A stretch of DNA of 64,000 nucleotides from JAWKTT01 sp041398965. GTDB taxonomy: Bacteria > Planctomycetota > Planctomycetia > Planctomycetales > Planctomycetaceae. A program made the translations under genes and the position numbers. The notes under the pieces are model-generated. The model was given only the letters and a program-made list of their open reading frames with translations, did not search any database and was not told where the DNA came from. How positions within the stretch are numbered: position 1 is the stretch's first letter; each line of letters opens with the position of its first letter. Where the stretch lies: contig JAWKTT010000003.1 in the NCBI GenBank assembly GCA_041398965.1, positions 124,001 through 188,000 on the forward strand, read 5' to 3'. This document shows positions 25,948-35,026 of the stretch, one piece after another.

Positions 25948-26393
25948 GGGAGGAATCTCGAATTCTGCGTGAAAAATGGTCATCAAGGGACACAACTCCG
26001 CCCCCCCGAGGGGTATCGGAACGGGGCAGTGTACAGGTCGACTGAGGTGTCGACAAGGGGAACGGGGGGCAGAATTCTGATGGCCCACCCAAATTCGCCG
26101 TCTGTTCGATTGCAAAGCGATCCCACAGACGACATAATCGCGACCCCGATCTCCATGCAACCTCACAAAGGCTCTCCGTCTGCCTGCGTGTCGCGATTGT
26201 CGTGTGAGACCTTCCAAACGATGAAGAGAATGGCCCACGGCCACTTGGATGTTGAATAGTACGACAGCCACTTGAGGCTGTCGATGAGTTGATAAGTATC
26301 ACAGCCACTTGAGGCTGTCGATGAGTTGATAAGTATCACAGCCACTTGAGGCTGTCGATGTTCGTAGTCCCCTGATTGAAAGCTGTTGTACCG
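25948..26393. other. Divergent rpmE2-rpsR intergenic region
   Basis: About 446 bases that must carry the promoters of both ribosomal protein genes. The only obvious structure is the 37-bp tandem hairpin array at 26265-26360, close to rpsR. Confidence 0.5.
26265..26360 (+). repeat. 37-bp tandem repeat of a small hairpin upstream of rpsR
   Basis: Units start at 26265, 26302 and 26339 (exact 37-base period). Two are complete and the third breaks off after 22 bases. Each begins with hairpin CAGCCACTTGAGGCTG (5-bp stem). The array ends 33 bases before the rpsR start codon, so it lies in or next to the 5' leader. Confidence 0.9.
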
Positions 26394-26672
26394 ATGCCGC
26401 CCGTCACCAGAGCCGACATCCGTAAGATTCGCCGCAAACGTGCTCGTCTCCGCAAGAAGACGCAGTGCCGGTTCTGCCCGGATGGAATGATTCCTCGTCC
26501 CGTCTATGTGGACTACAAGGATATTAAGACACTGAAGCAACTGGTCGATCGCGAAGGACGAATTCAGCCACGTCGTCGATCGGGTACCTCCGCGATCTTC
26601 CAACGAGCCGTCCGTCGGGCAATCATGCGTGCCCGCTTCATCGGCCTGTTGTCTTTCACAGCCGAAGAATAG
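26394..26672 (+). CDS. rpsR: 30S ribosomal protein S18
   Basis: About 92 residues from ATG 26394. S18 features are CRFCPDGMIPRPVYVDYKDI, LKQLVDREGRIQPRR, SGTSAIFQRAVRRAI and MRARFIGLLSF. It carries a CxxC pair near the N-terminus. The usual neighbours rpsF, ssb and rplI are absent, so rpsR is isolated here and is preceded by a tandem hairpin array. Confidence 0.95.
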   Translation: MPPVTRADIRKIRRKRARLRKKTQCRFCPDGMIPRPVYVDYKDIKTLKQLVDREGRIQPRRRSGTSAIFQRAVRRAIMRARFIGLLSFTAEE

Positions 26673-26867
26673 CCGCGCCGCGTCTCTCGATCATGCCGTT
26701 GCGGTCTTGATCGCATTGGCAATGAGACTGGCAAAATGTTGTTGGCTGCGGTTGCCACAGTTGGCCCGACTTGTCCACGTGCAGCCCCCTGCCGTGCGAA
26801 CCAGTCGGGCCTCCCTTGTTTTATAGCGGCCCCTATCTTCCCGTCGCCGTTTCTCTAGGTTGCCGCG

Positions 26868-27689
26868 ATGCCAGATTTGCTCTCGGTCTTGGAGCAGAAC
26901 CTCGACTCAGTTCGACAACGTATCCGAGCCGCTTGCGACCGAGTGGGCCGATCGGTCGAATCGGTCCAACTCATTGCCGTCACAAAGTACGCCCCGTGGG
27001 AAGCGGTTGTCGGTTTGGCTTCGCTCGGTCAACGACGCTTTGGCGAAAACAGACCCCAACAACTGCTCGCCCGCGCCTCCCAGTGGAAAACCGAGTCCCC
27101 ACTTGCGACGACAGCCAATCTATCATCATCCGATCCGAAATCAGACACCGCCACCACCTCACCCGTCCCCTTGGAGTGGCATCTCATCGGGCAGTTGCAA
27201 CGCAACAAGGTTCGCAGCATCCTTCCTGTTGTCTCGCGGATTCATTCCGTCGACTCGATCCGCCTGCTCGAAAGGATCGACGAAATCGCCGGCGAACTCT
27301 CCCTCACTCCTCGCGTGCTACTCGAGGTAAACGTCTCAGGAGAAGAATCAAAACATGGGTTCGAGCCGCAACAACTTCTCGACGACTGGGAAGAGATCGC
27401 CCGACTCAAACAGGTTCACATCACCGGCCTGATGACAATGGCCCCGCTGGCGGACGACCCCGAACAGAGTCGACCTTGGTTCCGACAACTCCGCGAACTC
27501 CGCGATGAACTCCGAAACATCCATCAGCAGTTCAAACCGATAGACCAGACAAGCCTCCTCGGCAGCAACGACCTTCTGTCCGAACTCTCGATGGGAATGA
27601 GCGGCGACTTCGAAGTGGCGATCGAAGAAGGAGCGACCCATATCCGCGTTGGCAGTTCCCTCTTCGCACGCCTTCCGACATCGCACTGA
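26868..27689 (+). CDS. YggS-family pyridoxal phosphate homeostasis protein
   Basis: 273 residues with the PLP-binding lysine in LIAVTKY, FGENRPQQL, WHLIGQLQRNKVR, HSVDSIRLLERI, VNVSGEESKHGF, GLMTMAPL and LSMGMSGDFEVAIEEGATHI, and a C-terminal RVGSSLF. These are the signatures of the fold-type III PLP-binding protein that buffers cytosolic PLP. A roughly 25-residue Ser/Thr-rich insertion lies between SQW and EWHLIG. It is a single gene between rpsR and polX. Confidence 0.95.
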   Translation: MPDLLSVLEQNLDSVRQRIRAACDRVGRSVESVQLIAVTKYAPWEAVVGLASLGQRRFGENRPQQLLARASQWKTESPLATTANLSSSDPKSDTATTSPVPLEWHLIGQLQRNKVRSILPVVSRIHSVDSIRLLERIDEIAGELSLTPRVLLEVNVSGEESKHGFEPQQLLDDWEEIARLKQVHITGLMTMAPLADDPEQSRPWFRQLRELRDELRNIHQQFKPIDQTSLLGSNDLLSELSMGMSGDFEVAIEEGATHIRVGSSLFARLPTSH

Positions 27690-27855
27690 CCGCCCCGCAA
27701 TCATCACCAGTCAATGCCCCACGTTCGCAACGTAGGGACACCACTCGGGCGGCTGATGGCGAACTCCCGGCAATCTCGTCAGAATGAGAGCCGTCTCGCC
27801 ATAGGTTGCCGCGAGACTTCTCGATTCGCCCACACACTGTGCCCCAGAGATTGTG

Positions 27856-29583
27856 ATGTCAAACGCCGAAGTCGCCGCACATTTTGAAGAGTTGGCCGAC
27901 CTCCTGGAGATTCAAGGGGCGAACGCATTTCGCATCCGCGCGTACCGCAGTGCGGCTCGGACAATCGAAAGCCTCTCCGCCTCCGCAACAGAGCTTGCCT
28001 TGCAGGAGGGGAAAGTCGGACTGCAAAAACTCGACGGGATCGGGGCCGACCTCGCGGACAAAATCGTCACTCTCGCCCACACGGGGGAGTTGCCCCAACT
28101 CAACGAGTTACGCGAGGCGATTCCGCAGGGGGTGCGGGACATGCTGCGACTCCCCGGCATCGGACCGAAGAAGGTCGCTGCCCTCTCGAAGGAACTCGCC
28201 GTTCAGAGTTTCGACGACCTGAAGCTCGCCGCCGAGAAGGGGCAAATCGCCCAACTCAAAGGCTTCGGCAAGAAGACCGAACAGATGATCCTGGAAGGGA
28301 TCGCCCAGTTAGCCGAGTCGCAGGGTCGGTTCCTGCTCCCCGATGCGAAATCTGCCGCCGAGGCCATCCTCGCTGGCTTGCTGAAAGTTGAAGGAGTAAC
28401 TCAGGCGGCCATCGCGGGGAGTTGTCGTCGACGCCAAGAGACCTGCGGCGACCTCGACATCCTCGCCACCTCGACCAGTTCCGCAGCCGCGATGGACTTC
28501 CTCGCCACTCATCCGCTGGTGACTCAAGTTCTGGCTCGGGGAGAGACGAAGCAACGAGTCCGGTTGACGAATGGCATCGAACTCGATTTGCGGGTAGTTC
28601 CCGAAGAGTCGTACGGGGCAGCCATGCAATACTTCACGGGGTCCAAGGAACATAACATTGTCATCCGTCGCCGGGCTCAAGAACGGGGCCTGAAGCTCAA
28701 CGAATACGGTTTGTATCGTGGCGATGAGATCGTGGCAGGGCGAAACGAAGCGGATATCTATGCAGCGGTCGACCTCCCCTGGATTCCCCCTGAGCTACGC
28801 GAAAACCGAGGGGAGATCGAAGCAGCCGCTCGGGGCGAAGTCCCGAAACTGGTCACCATCGAAGAGATTCAGGGAGACCTCCACATGCACACAACGGCGA
28901 CCGACGGCACCGCTTCGATCAGGGAGATGGCGGAAGCTGCCCGCGATCGGGGCCTGAAGTACATCGCCATTACCGACCACTCGCAACGTGTCAGCATGGC
29001 TCACGGCTTAGACGCCCCTCGACTGCGGGCTCACTGGGACGAAATCGAAAAAGTGCGTCATGAAGTCCCGGACATTCAGATCCTTAAAGGGATCGAATGT
29101 GACATCTTAGAAGACGCCCGAATGGACCTTTCGGACGATCTCCTCGCCGAAGCCGACTGGGTGATCGCGGTCCTGCACTACGGACTGAAACAGCCTCGCG
29201 AACAGATCATGCAGCGACTCCTGATGGCCGTCCGACATCCCTCGGTCGACATCATCGGCCATCCGAGCGGACGAATCGTCGGCAGGCGACCGGGAGCCGA
29301 CATCGACTATCCCACACTCTTCCAAGCCGCCCGTGATGAAGGGGTCATGATGGAGATCAACGCCCACCCCTCCCGTGTCGACCTCGACGACATCCAGGCC
29401 GCCTCAGCCGCAAAAGATTACGGAATCCCCATCGTAATCTCGACCGATGCCCACTCGACAAATGGCTTCGACGTTCTCCCCCACGGCCTCTACCAAGCCC
29501 GCCGCGCCGGCCTGGAAGCCAAACACATCGCCAACACCCTCCCGTTCGAACTCTTCAAGAGATATCTCCGTAACACACAGTGA
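27856..29583 (+). CDS. polX: Family X DNA polymerase with PHP domain (PolX)
   Basis: 575 residues from ATG 27856. An N-terminal HhH region (LADLLEIQGANAFRIRAYRSA; LPGIGPKKVAAL) precedes the nucleotidyl-transferase core with GSCRRRQETCGDLDIL and TNGIELDLRVV, then a C-terminal PHP nuclease domain (GDLHMHTTATDG, AITDHSQ, KGIECDILEDG-like, DIIGHPSGR, STDAHST). Bacterial PolX fills short gaps in base excision repair and its PHP domain adds 3'-5' exonuclease or end-processing activity. Length and motifs are complete. Confidence 0.96.
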   Translation: MSNAEVAAHFEELADLLEIQGANAFRIRAYRSAARTIESLSASATELALQEGKVGLQKLDGIGADLADKIVTLAHTGELPQLNELREAIPQGVRDMLRLPGIGPKKVAALSKELAVQSFDDLKLAAEKGQIAQLKGFGKKTEQMILEGIAQLAESQGRFLLPDAKSAAEAILAGLLKVEGVTQAAIAGSCRRRQETCGDLDILATSTSSAAAMDFLATHPLVTQVLARGETKQRVRLTNGIELDLRVVPEESYGAAMQYFTGSKEHNIVIRRRAQERGLKLNEYGLYRGDEIVAGRNEADIYAAVDLPWIPPELRENRGEIEAAARGEVPKLVTIEEIQGDLHMHTTATDGTASIREMAEAARDRGLKYIAITDHSQRVSMAHGLDAPRLRAHWDEIEKVRHEVPDIQILKGIECDILEDARMDLSDDLLAEADWVIAVLHYGLKQPREQIMQRLLMAVRHPSVDIIGHPSGRIVGRRPGADIDYPTLFQAARDEGVMMEINAHPSRVDLDDIQAASAAKDYGIPIVISTDAHSTNGFDVLPHGLYQARRAGLEAKHIANTLPFELFKRYLRNTQ

Positions 29584-29907
29584 TCAATTAGTCTGCAAAC
29601 CATGCCTTCGTCAGATCCCCCCTTCCAGAACTCCCGACAGTCGGCCCGGACGACGCTACTCGACTTACGACTTTCAGACCGCCAACCATCTGTGCTTGCT
29701 GCTAAACCTGCTGACGCATAGGATATTCACTGTCGCCAGTTCTGATTTGTCAGTGATGAGTTTAGGAAAAGCAGGATATATGGCCCCTCCAGAGGCAAGT
29801 CACCTGACTTGGGGACCGCAACGTCTGCTGTCGGAAAATGTAACTAGTTTGCGTCGAATCGGTTCTATTTCGCGATCGTCCTTTACCGCATCTTCGGCAC
29901 ACGAACC
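29584..29907. other. Intergenic region after polX, nothing recognised
   Basis: About 324 bases with no supported gene, repeat or terminator. It marks the change from a core region to an accessory stretch. Confidence 0.4.
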
Positions 29908-30255
29908 ATGAGCGACAATCCGTACGAACCCGCGGGAATTGATCATCTGAGAGTCGAACCTGAACAGGCAAATCGACCCCTTTGGACAGCGTTTGGCTTC
30001 CTCATTGCTTGTTTACCGATTGCTGCGATGGGAGCATACGGTCTCTATAATGAGTCTCAATATGCGGCGACACTTCCACCGGACACTCCGCGTTGCGGAA
30101 ATGGAATGATGGCTGCGATGCTTATGATCTTTCCCATTTCACCGATGTTTGGTTGTGTTGGCGCAGGTATCGGATTTGTATGTGCTGTTATTTGCGATGC
30201 GAAAAAGGACAGCCAAGTAGCCAAGCAGCCAAGTAGGGTCTGCTGTCCTGGGTAA
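29908..30255 (+). CDS. Small two-helix membrane protein
   Basis: 115 residues opening MSDNPYEPAG, an N-terminus common in planctomycete small membrane proteins. Two hydrophobic segments (FGFLIACLPIAAMGAYGLY and MLMIFPISPMFGCVGAGIGF) are separated by a polar loop. A Lys-rich stretch follows, with an odd QVAKQPSRVCC tail that may reflect altered sequence. No function can be assigned. It lies 67 bases before the SUKH-type gene. Confidence 0.6.
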   Translation: MSDNPYEPAGIDHLRVEPEQANRPLWTAFGFLIACLPIAAMGAYGLYNESQYAATLPPDTPRCGNGMMAAMLMIFPISPMFGCVGAGIGFVCAVICDAKKDSQVAKQPSRVCCPG

Positions 30256-30322
30256 CTACTATCGACCGCACGGAATCAACGATGGGGACGAATACTGCGT
30301 CAAGACGACTAATTCGTAAGCG

Positions 30323-30922
30323 ATGAGCACTTTTGACATGACAACGATATCGCAATTGTGCGAGGAGATTCTTCAACAGCATGCCGGGCTTGGGCGCAAC
30401 CTTGAAACGCTGCTGCTGCCCGGCGCATCGTCGGACGACGTGAGTTCGATATCTTCAGACTTGGGGCTTATCATTCCCAACTCTGTTATCGAACTGTATT
30501 GCTGGAGAAACGGAACTCAGGAGGGCACTGCGACTTTCAGCGAAATGGCGTTCTTCCCGATTTGGTTCATGATGTCACTTGATGAATCGAAGTGTACATA
30601 TCAGCGACTGGCAGACTACGTCGGAGATATATGGAATCCCAGTTGTTTTCCGATTTTCGCAAGTGGTTCTGGTGACTACATTGGGGTTTGTTGCGAGCAG
30701 AATTCGACCTCGGAGGGACGAATGGAGTGCTACCGACACGCCACCGGGATCAACGTTGAATACCGATCTCTTGAGTCGATGCTGGAGACAATTCTGGACG
30801 CATTCAGAGGAAAGTTGTTTTTTATGGGTGACGATGGACGATTTCGAGTGAAGAGGGCGGAATATCGTTTGGTCGCTCATCGACTGAACCCTGGACTTGA
30901 GAGATGGGTACCAAGGGAATGA
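30323..30922 (+). CDS. SMI1/KNR4 (SUKH) domain protein, immunity-type
   Basis: 199 residues. The SUKH pattern is visible: LLPGASSDDVSSISSDLGL, IIPNSVIELYCWRNGT, FFPIWFMMSLDES, CFPIFASGSGDYIGV, then YRSLESMLETILDAF. SUKH proteins in bacteria are mostly immunity proteins against polymorphic or contact-dependent nuclease toxins and are often found in arrays. No toxin gene is adjacent. It is followed at once by tandem 9-bp repeats and an inverted-repeat element, suggesting an accessory locus. Confidence 0.8.
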   Translation: MSTFDMTTISQLCEEILQQHAGLGRNLETLLLPGASSDDVSSISSDLGLIIPNSVIELYCWRNGTQEGTATFSEMAFFPIWFMMSLDESKCTYQRLADYVGDIWNPSCFPIFASGSGDYIGVCCEQNSTSEGRMECYRHATGINVEYRSLESMLETILDAFRGKLFFMGDDGRFRVKRAEYRLVAHRLNPGLERWVPRE

Positions 30923-30950
30923 CCGCGGGGTGTAAAAACTCTGTCCACAG

Positions 30951-30993
30951 TAACGTAGTAACCGTAGTAACCGTAGTAACCGTAGTAACCGTA
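30951..30993 (+). repeat. 9-bp tandem repeat (TAACCGTAG)
   Basis: Four exact TAACCGTAG units preceded by one imperfect unit (TAACGTAG), running directly into the left arm of the inverted-repeat element at 30991. Confidence 0.9.
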
Positions 30994-31141
30994 GGGCAGG
31001 CTCCTGCCTGCCTTCCCGGATTGGCGGTGAGTCATGGGCATTCGGCGGCGGTTGCTGGGCGAATGCGTCGCCCTGTTGACATCATCTTCGGGCATGCGAA
31101 CATCATGCCCAACAAGGAAGGCAGGCAGGAGCCTGCCCTAC
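30991..31141. repeat. REPIN-like element with perfect 26-bp inverted ends
   Basis: Left arm 30991-31016 (begins GTAGGGCAGGCTCCTGCC) and right arm 31116-31141 are exact reverse complements, enclosing 99 bases with no gene. The core is shared with the element at 14167-14285. The length and end structure fit a non-autonomous REPIN/MITE; no transposase is in the window. Confidence 0.85.
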
Positions 31142-31151
31142 AAGAACTGTG

Positions 31152-32455
31152 TCATGGTCGAACCTTGCGGTCGACGCCGTGAATCGCACCAGTACTTATC
31201 GTTTCAGAATGGGGCATGTGTTTGGACAAATGCCGTTCTGACAAAGCACCATTTCGATTCAGGACAGAAGTCATTGAAGTTCTCGTGGCCGCACCCATCG
31301 TATTCCGAATCGTTTGGGCGGACTGCTTGATGTTGGGCTCACTCATCGTCGGGTGGACTTGGAACATGAGGCTGGTTTGGCCGAGTTCTTGGGCGGTGGG
31401 GAGGGGGGGGGGTGGTTTCAGGCGGGGGGAAGGCGGATTCTTTGTAGATTTCGCTGCAACTGCCGGTGAAGAGGGACCCCTTGTCCCTTGATCTCGCTGA
31501 GGATGCGGTCGCGGGACCAGTCGGGGGCGAGTTGTTCGGGGCGGATGAAGGTGTAGAACTTGTAGTAGGCGTGCTTGAAGCTCGGACCGGGAACGGGGTT
31601 CTCAGGGCCGACGACTGTTGGCAGGCGGCGAGCAGGCGGGAGGCATTGGCTCGGCGGGTCTCGACCCATGCGGAGTCTTCGGAGCATGATGCGACCGATG
31701 GCCGACTGATACTCGGTCAGTCGCATATTGGTGCCGAACGATTCATGAAGCCAGCGAAACTGTGTCGATGGTGGCTGCGGGTTGTAGAAGGCTTCGGGAG
31801 TCTTTCCATGATCCTTGAATCGCCATGCTCGGTCCCACCAGTCGCTGTTGTTGGTGACGAGCATTCCTCCTTCGCCCGCAGTGGTCAGAATTTTATCCTG
31901 ACAAAACGAAAACGCGCCGAAATCGCCGATTGAGCCGACTGGTTGACCTTTGTACTCGGCTCCGTGTGCCTGGGCACAGTCTTCGATAACGGCGATTCCA
32001 CGGGCTCGGGCGAGTTCGAGGATGGGGTCCATATCGCATGGCCAACCTGCCAGATGCACGGCGATGATCGCCTTTGTTTGCGGTGTCAGGACCGCTTCAA
32101 TGGTGTCTGCCGTCAGCCCTGACTGTCGCGATCGACATCGGCGACGATCGGTCGTGCTCCGCGAGCGACGGCACAACTCGCCGAGGCGATGAAGGTGCGA
32201 CTCGGAACGATGACGTCGTCGCCGGGGCCGATATTCGGCATACAACGCCAATTCCAGGGCAACGGTCCCGTTAGAAAGGGCGATTGCGTGCTGTGTCTGC
32301 GTGTATTCGGCATACTCTTCTTCGAATCTCCGCCCTTCGGTCCCGGTCCAATAGTTGACCTTTCCTGACTGCAACACCCGCGTTGCCGCATCGATCATTT
32401 CATGATCAAAGTGGGGCCAGGGAGCGATCGGAGTGATGTCGGGGGATGTCGTCAT
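31152..32455 (-). pseudogene. DegT/DnrJ/EryC1/StrS sugar aminotransferase, multiply frameshifted
   Basis: From ATG 32455 the reading begins ITPIAPWPHFDHEMIDAA and GKVNYWTGTEGRRFEEEY and is homologous to PLP-dependent sugar aminotransferases. Frame changes are needed near 32240 (into NIGPGDDVIVPSRTF), 32118 (back to GLTADTIEAVL), 31672, 31590, 31473 and in a G/C homopolymer at 31395-31410, after which TAQELGQTSLMFQVHPTMSE forms the C-terminus. The middle (AVIEDCAQAHGAEY, GEGGMLVTN) is well conserved and the composite has no internal stop. Such enzymes make amino sugars for surface polysaccharides. It is either recently inactivated or affected by sequence errors. Confidence 0.8.
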
Positions 32456-33106
32456 GAGATCCATCTCGTGCAAGACGCTGCGGATTTTCTAAGGGTCAAT
32501 TCGCGGCGGGACTCTAGGGGGCATCTGTCAAGAGGGTCAAGACCACTTTCGGCGTCGCATCGACGCAGATCGCCTCTGTTCCTTTGGGCAACACGGGAAG
32601 GCACGAGACCGGACGCACAGACCGGGGACAGGTGGATGTCTCAGTCTCTTTGTCTGGTTGACATCTCTGATTTGTGCCTGCATGGGAATTGTCGGTGACA
32701 TCTGTCGAGGCCGGAACGTTGACCGGATGGACCGCGGACGACGCAGATTCGGCGGATATTCGCCGATTGAAGACGATCGACGGGAACTCTGGACGAATGG
32801 GCGACGGAGACACGGCAGCTCAAAGGAAAAAGGGGAACCACGGATGACGACGGATGCAGACGGATGAAAGGACGGATTCGGCTTACAACCAGCCGCCCCC
32901 CCTATCAAATCCGTGAGCATCCGTCCTTTTTCTGTCTTCATCCGTGGCTCCCTGATTGAGTCGAAGCCCCGTCGTCGTGAGTTGGAAGTCTCTGAGTCGT
33001 CCTCTTCCCTTCTCCAAAACCGCGAACATCCGCCAAATTCGCGTCATCCGTGGTCCATCCTGAGTCGCCCAAAGATTCCACCGACAATCGAGACGCACAC
33101 ACGTTG
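32456..33106. other. Non-coding region dominated by a long dispersed repeat
   Basis: About 650 bases. From 32766 it is copy 1 of the roughly 300-bp repeat; the first 300 bases hold nothing I recognise. No gene is supported. Confidence 0.5.
32766..33102. repeat. Long dispersed repeat, copy 1
   Basis: Matches 52221-52524 in the same orientation, near-identical over the last 210 bases (from ATCAAATCCGTGAGC to GAGACGCACACAC). Copy 1 has an extra segment of about 35 bases around 32842-32895. It contains CATCCGTGG-type palindromes and hairpin CGCGAA-11 nt-TTCGCG. Confidence 0.88.
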
Positions 33107-33733
33107 CTATGTGGTGGGGGGGTCGAGACTTGACATGATCTTGCTGAGGCGGGCGACGGCGCGGACGTAGCGGTTGCTGGCGGCTGTTGGACTCAGGGAC
33201 AGAATTTCGGCCACCTCCTGGTTTCCGAGCTGTTCAAAGTGGCGCAGGGCGAGCACTTCGCGATCGGTTTCGTCCATTGCCGCAAACGCCTTTTTGAGAC
33301 GTTCGACCGTTTCCATTCGCATCATGGCTTCGCTGGGGGTCGTCAGTCGGGAGTAGACCATTTGAGCCATCGAGTTGGTTGTTTCGTCAGCTGTCGCGGA
33401 TCGCAATGATCGGCGTTCCTGGTTCACGCTCCGCTTCTGGCTGAAGTGTTTTCGATGCAGTCCAATCAACGCTTGATAGGTGAGCTGACGCATCCAGACA
33501 TAGACGGAAACAGCAGGGTCGGCGATGTACTCGTCGACCCGCCGGGCGATTTCGAGATACGCCTCTTGCAGCACGTCAGCAACGTCGACTCTCCCTTTGA
33601 GACGAGTGTCGAGTCGGAAGGCGATCATCCGTTCGAGTTGCTCGCTGTATGCTGAGAAGAGTCTCGCGAGTGCAACCGAACCTTCGGCCACGATCTGCCG
33701 AAGCTCGTCATTCGGAGTGGGACTATCGGTCAT
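33107..33733 (-). CDS. ECF-type RNA polymerase sigma factor
   Basis: 208 residues from ATG 33733. Region 2 includes ARLFSAYSEQLERMIAFRL and VDVADVLQEAYLEIARR; region 4 includes TPSEAMMRMETVERLKKAF, MDETDREVLALRHFEQLGN and EVAEILSLSPTAASNRYVRA, a helix-turn-helix for the -35 element. This is the planctomycete-type ECF group with a long linker. No anti-sigma gene is adjacent. The gene ends 4 bases from the long dispersed repeat and is followed upstream by the M24 peptidase gene. Confidence 0.92.
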   Translation of the reverse strand: MTDSPTPNDELRQIVAEGSVALARLFSAYSEQLERMIAFRLDTRLKGRVDVADVLQEAYLEIARRVDEYIADPAVSVYVWMRQLTYQALIGLHRKHFSQKRSVNQERRSLRSATADETTNSMAQMVYSRLTTPSEAMMRMETVERLKKAFAAMDETDREVLALRHFEQLGNQEVAEILSLSPTAASNRYVRAVARLSKIMSSLDPPTT

Positions 33734-33835
33734 GAGGAATACAGACGTGAGAGTTGCGTCAGAGCGAGACGGCAGGGGGGGAATCGCCCCACACTGGACG
33801 CCCCACACACAAAGTGGGGGGCTCATTTGTGGGCT

Positions 33836-35026
33836 TTAATACTCTAATAGGATCGGGACAATGCTGGTCTGCCGATTGCCACCGGTCACATGAACTTTTC
33901 TGTTTCCGTCGATCCAAACGTTGATCTCGCTACGGACGCCGAACTCGGGGAGATAGATGCCTGGTTCGATCGAGAAACATGTTCTCGGCAGGACAAATCG
34001 TTCTTCGCGGGTTTCGAGGTTGTCCATGTGGGCTCCGTTGCCATGCACCTCTTGTCCGATATTGTGGCCGGTCCGGTGTCGGAATTGTTCGCCGTAGCCC
34101 GCCTGTTCGATGACCGCTCGAGTGGCATCATCGACTTCCCAGCCCTGCACAGGACGACCGGCTGCGTATGCCTGTTGTACGTAGTCAATTCCGGCATCGC
34201 GAGCGGCGGCGACAATGTTGAAGATGTCGGCATACTTTTGCGGTACCTCGAGACCGACAAAGCCCATACGAGTGTGATCGCTGTAGGTGCTGCGGGGCTT
34301 GTCGAGCTTGCACCAGAGGTCGACGAGGACGAGGTCACCTTCCTGAATTCGCGTGTTGGTCCCGGTCCCGGTCTCGTAGTGAGGGAGACCTCCGTTGGGT
34401 CCACGTCCGATGATCGGCGGGTGATACGTGACACAGTGATGGTCGGCAAAGTGCTGCATGATCGCATCCGAGACCGCCATCTCTTCGATGCCGCCGTCGT
34501 TCCGAATCGCTGCTGCGATCGTTTTCCAAGCGACTGTGAATGCGGCATCGGTCACTTGGCAGGCGGCGAGATGCATCGCCTCCTGATCGTCGTCCCACGT
34601 TGCTTCAAACAGTTGAATGAGGTCACCAGAGGAGACCACTTCGGGGCCGAAACTGGTTACGAGTTCCACCGTCCCGGCATCGACCCGGGCGATGTAGGGG
34701 TTCCCGTTGCGGGGCGAATACTCCATCGCCACTCGGCCTTGTCCGCCGATCATGGTTTTGATCCCGGCTTCAAGTTCTTGCCATCGGAGGTAGATCGTCT
34801 TGGAGCCGGGGAGATGATCCAGCGCGTCATCTTCGATGCGATGCACGAGCTTGTGAGGTTTTCCCTGAGCGGGGATCCAATAGAACCAGCGTCGCGAACC
34901 CATCTGGTTGTCCGCAAGCTTGAGGACTCGTCGTGACAGAGGGTTGAGGCCGCGAAAATCGTACAGCAACCAACCATCGAGTCCGGCTTCTTGAAGGGCA
35001 GACTGAATGGCATCAAGCGAAAACAT
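33836..35026 (-). CDS. M24-family metallopeptidase (Xaa-Pro aminopeptidase-like)
   Basis: 396 residues from ATG 35026. An N-terminal creatinase-like domain (LDGWLLYDFRGLNPLSR) precedes the pita-bread catalytic domain. Metal ligands are visible: DLVLVDLW (Asp), YSDHTRMGF (Asp), RHRTGHNIGQEVHG (His), CFSIEPGIYLP (Glu) and GVRSEINVW (Glu), so a dinuclear-metal aminopeptidase or dipeptidase is plausible. It is probably cytoplasmic with no signal peptide. It lies on the same strand as the ECF sigma gene. Confidence 0.92.
   Translation of the reverse strand: MFSLDAIQSALQEAGLDGWLLYDFRGLNPLSRRVLKLADNQMGSRRWFYWIPAQGKPHKLVHRIEDDALDHLPGSKTIYLRWQELEAGIKTMIGGQGRVAMEYSPRNGNPYIARVDAGTVELVTSFGPEVVSSGDLIQLFEATWDDDQEAMHLAACQVTDAAFTVAWKTIAAAIRNDGGIEEMAVSDAIMQHFADHHCVTYHPPIIGRGPNGGLPHYETGTGTNTRIQEGDLVLVDLWCKLDKPRSTYSDHTRMGFVGLEVPQKYADIFNIVAAARDAGIDYVQQAYAAGRPVQGWEVDDATRAVIEQAGYGEQFRHRTGHNIGQEVHGNGAHMDNLETREERFVLPRTCFSIEPGIYLPEFGVRSEINVWIDGNRKVHVTGGNRQTSIVPILLEY

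Noticed and set aside
26265..26360. Possible CRISPR array upstream of rpsR.
   Set aside because: The units are contiguous tandem repeats with no unique spacers and no cas genes nearby.
26771..27508. A 245-codon frame overlapping the YggS gene in another phase.
   Set aside because: The YggS reading carries its full set of PLP-protein motifs; the overlapping frame is Arg/Pro-rich with no motif.
30951..30993. Possible CRISPR or iteron-type array.
   Set aside because: It is a 9-base tandem repeat with no spacers and no replication gene; slippage is the simpler explanation.
31395..31420. Homopolymer-based phase variation switch in the aminotransferase.
   Set aside because: The gene needs at least five other frame corrections, so changing this tract alone would not restore it.
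33780..33830. A CCCCAC/GTGGGG stem between the M24 and ECF genes as a terminator.
   Set aside because: Only a 6-bp stem in a G/C-rich context with no T-tract on either strand.
33890..34936. A 348-codon plus-strand frame over the M24 peptidase gene.
   Set aside because: It is antisense to a gene with all M24 metal ligands, and its composition reflects codon-position bias on the opposite strand.
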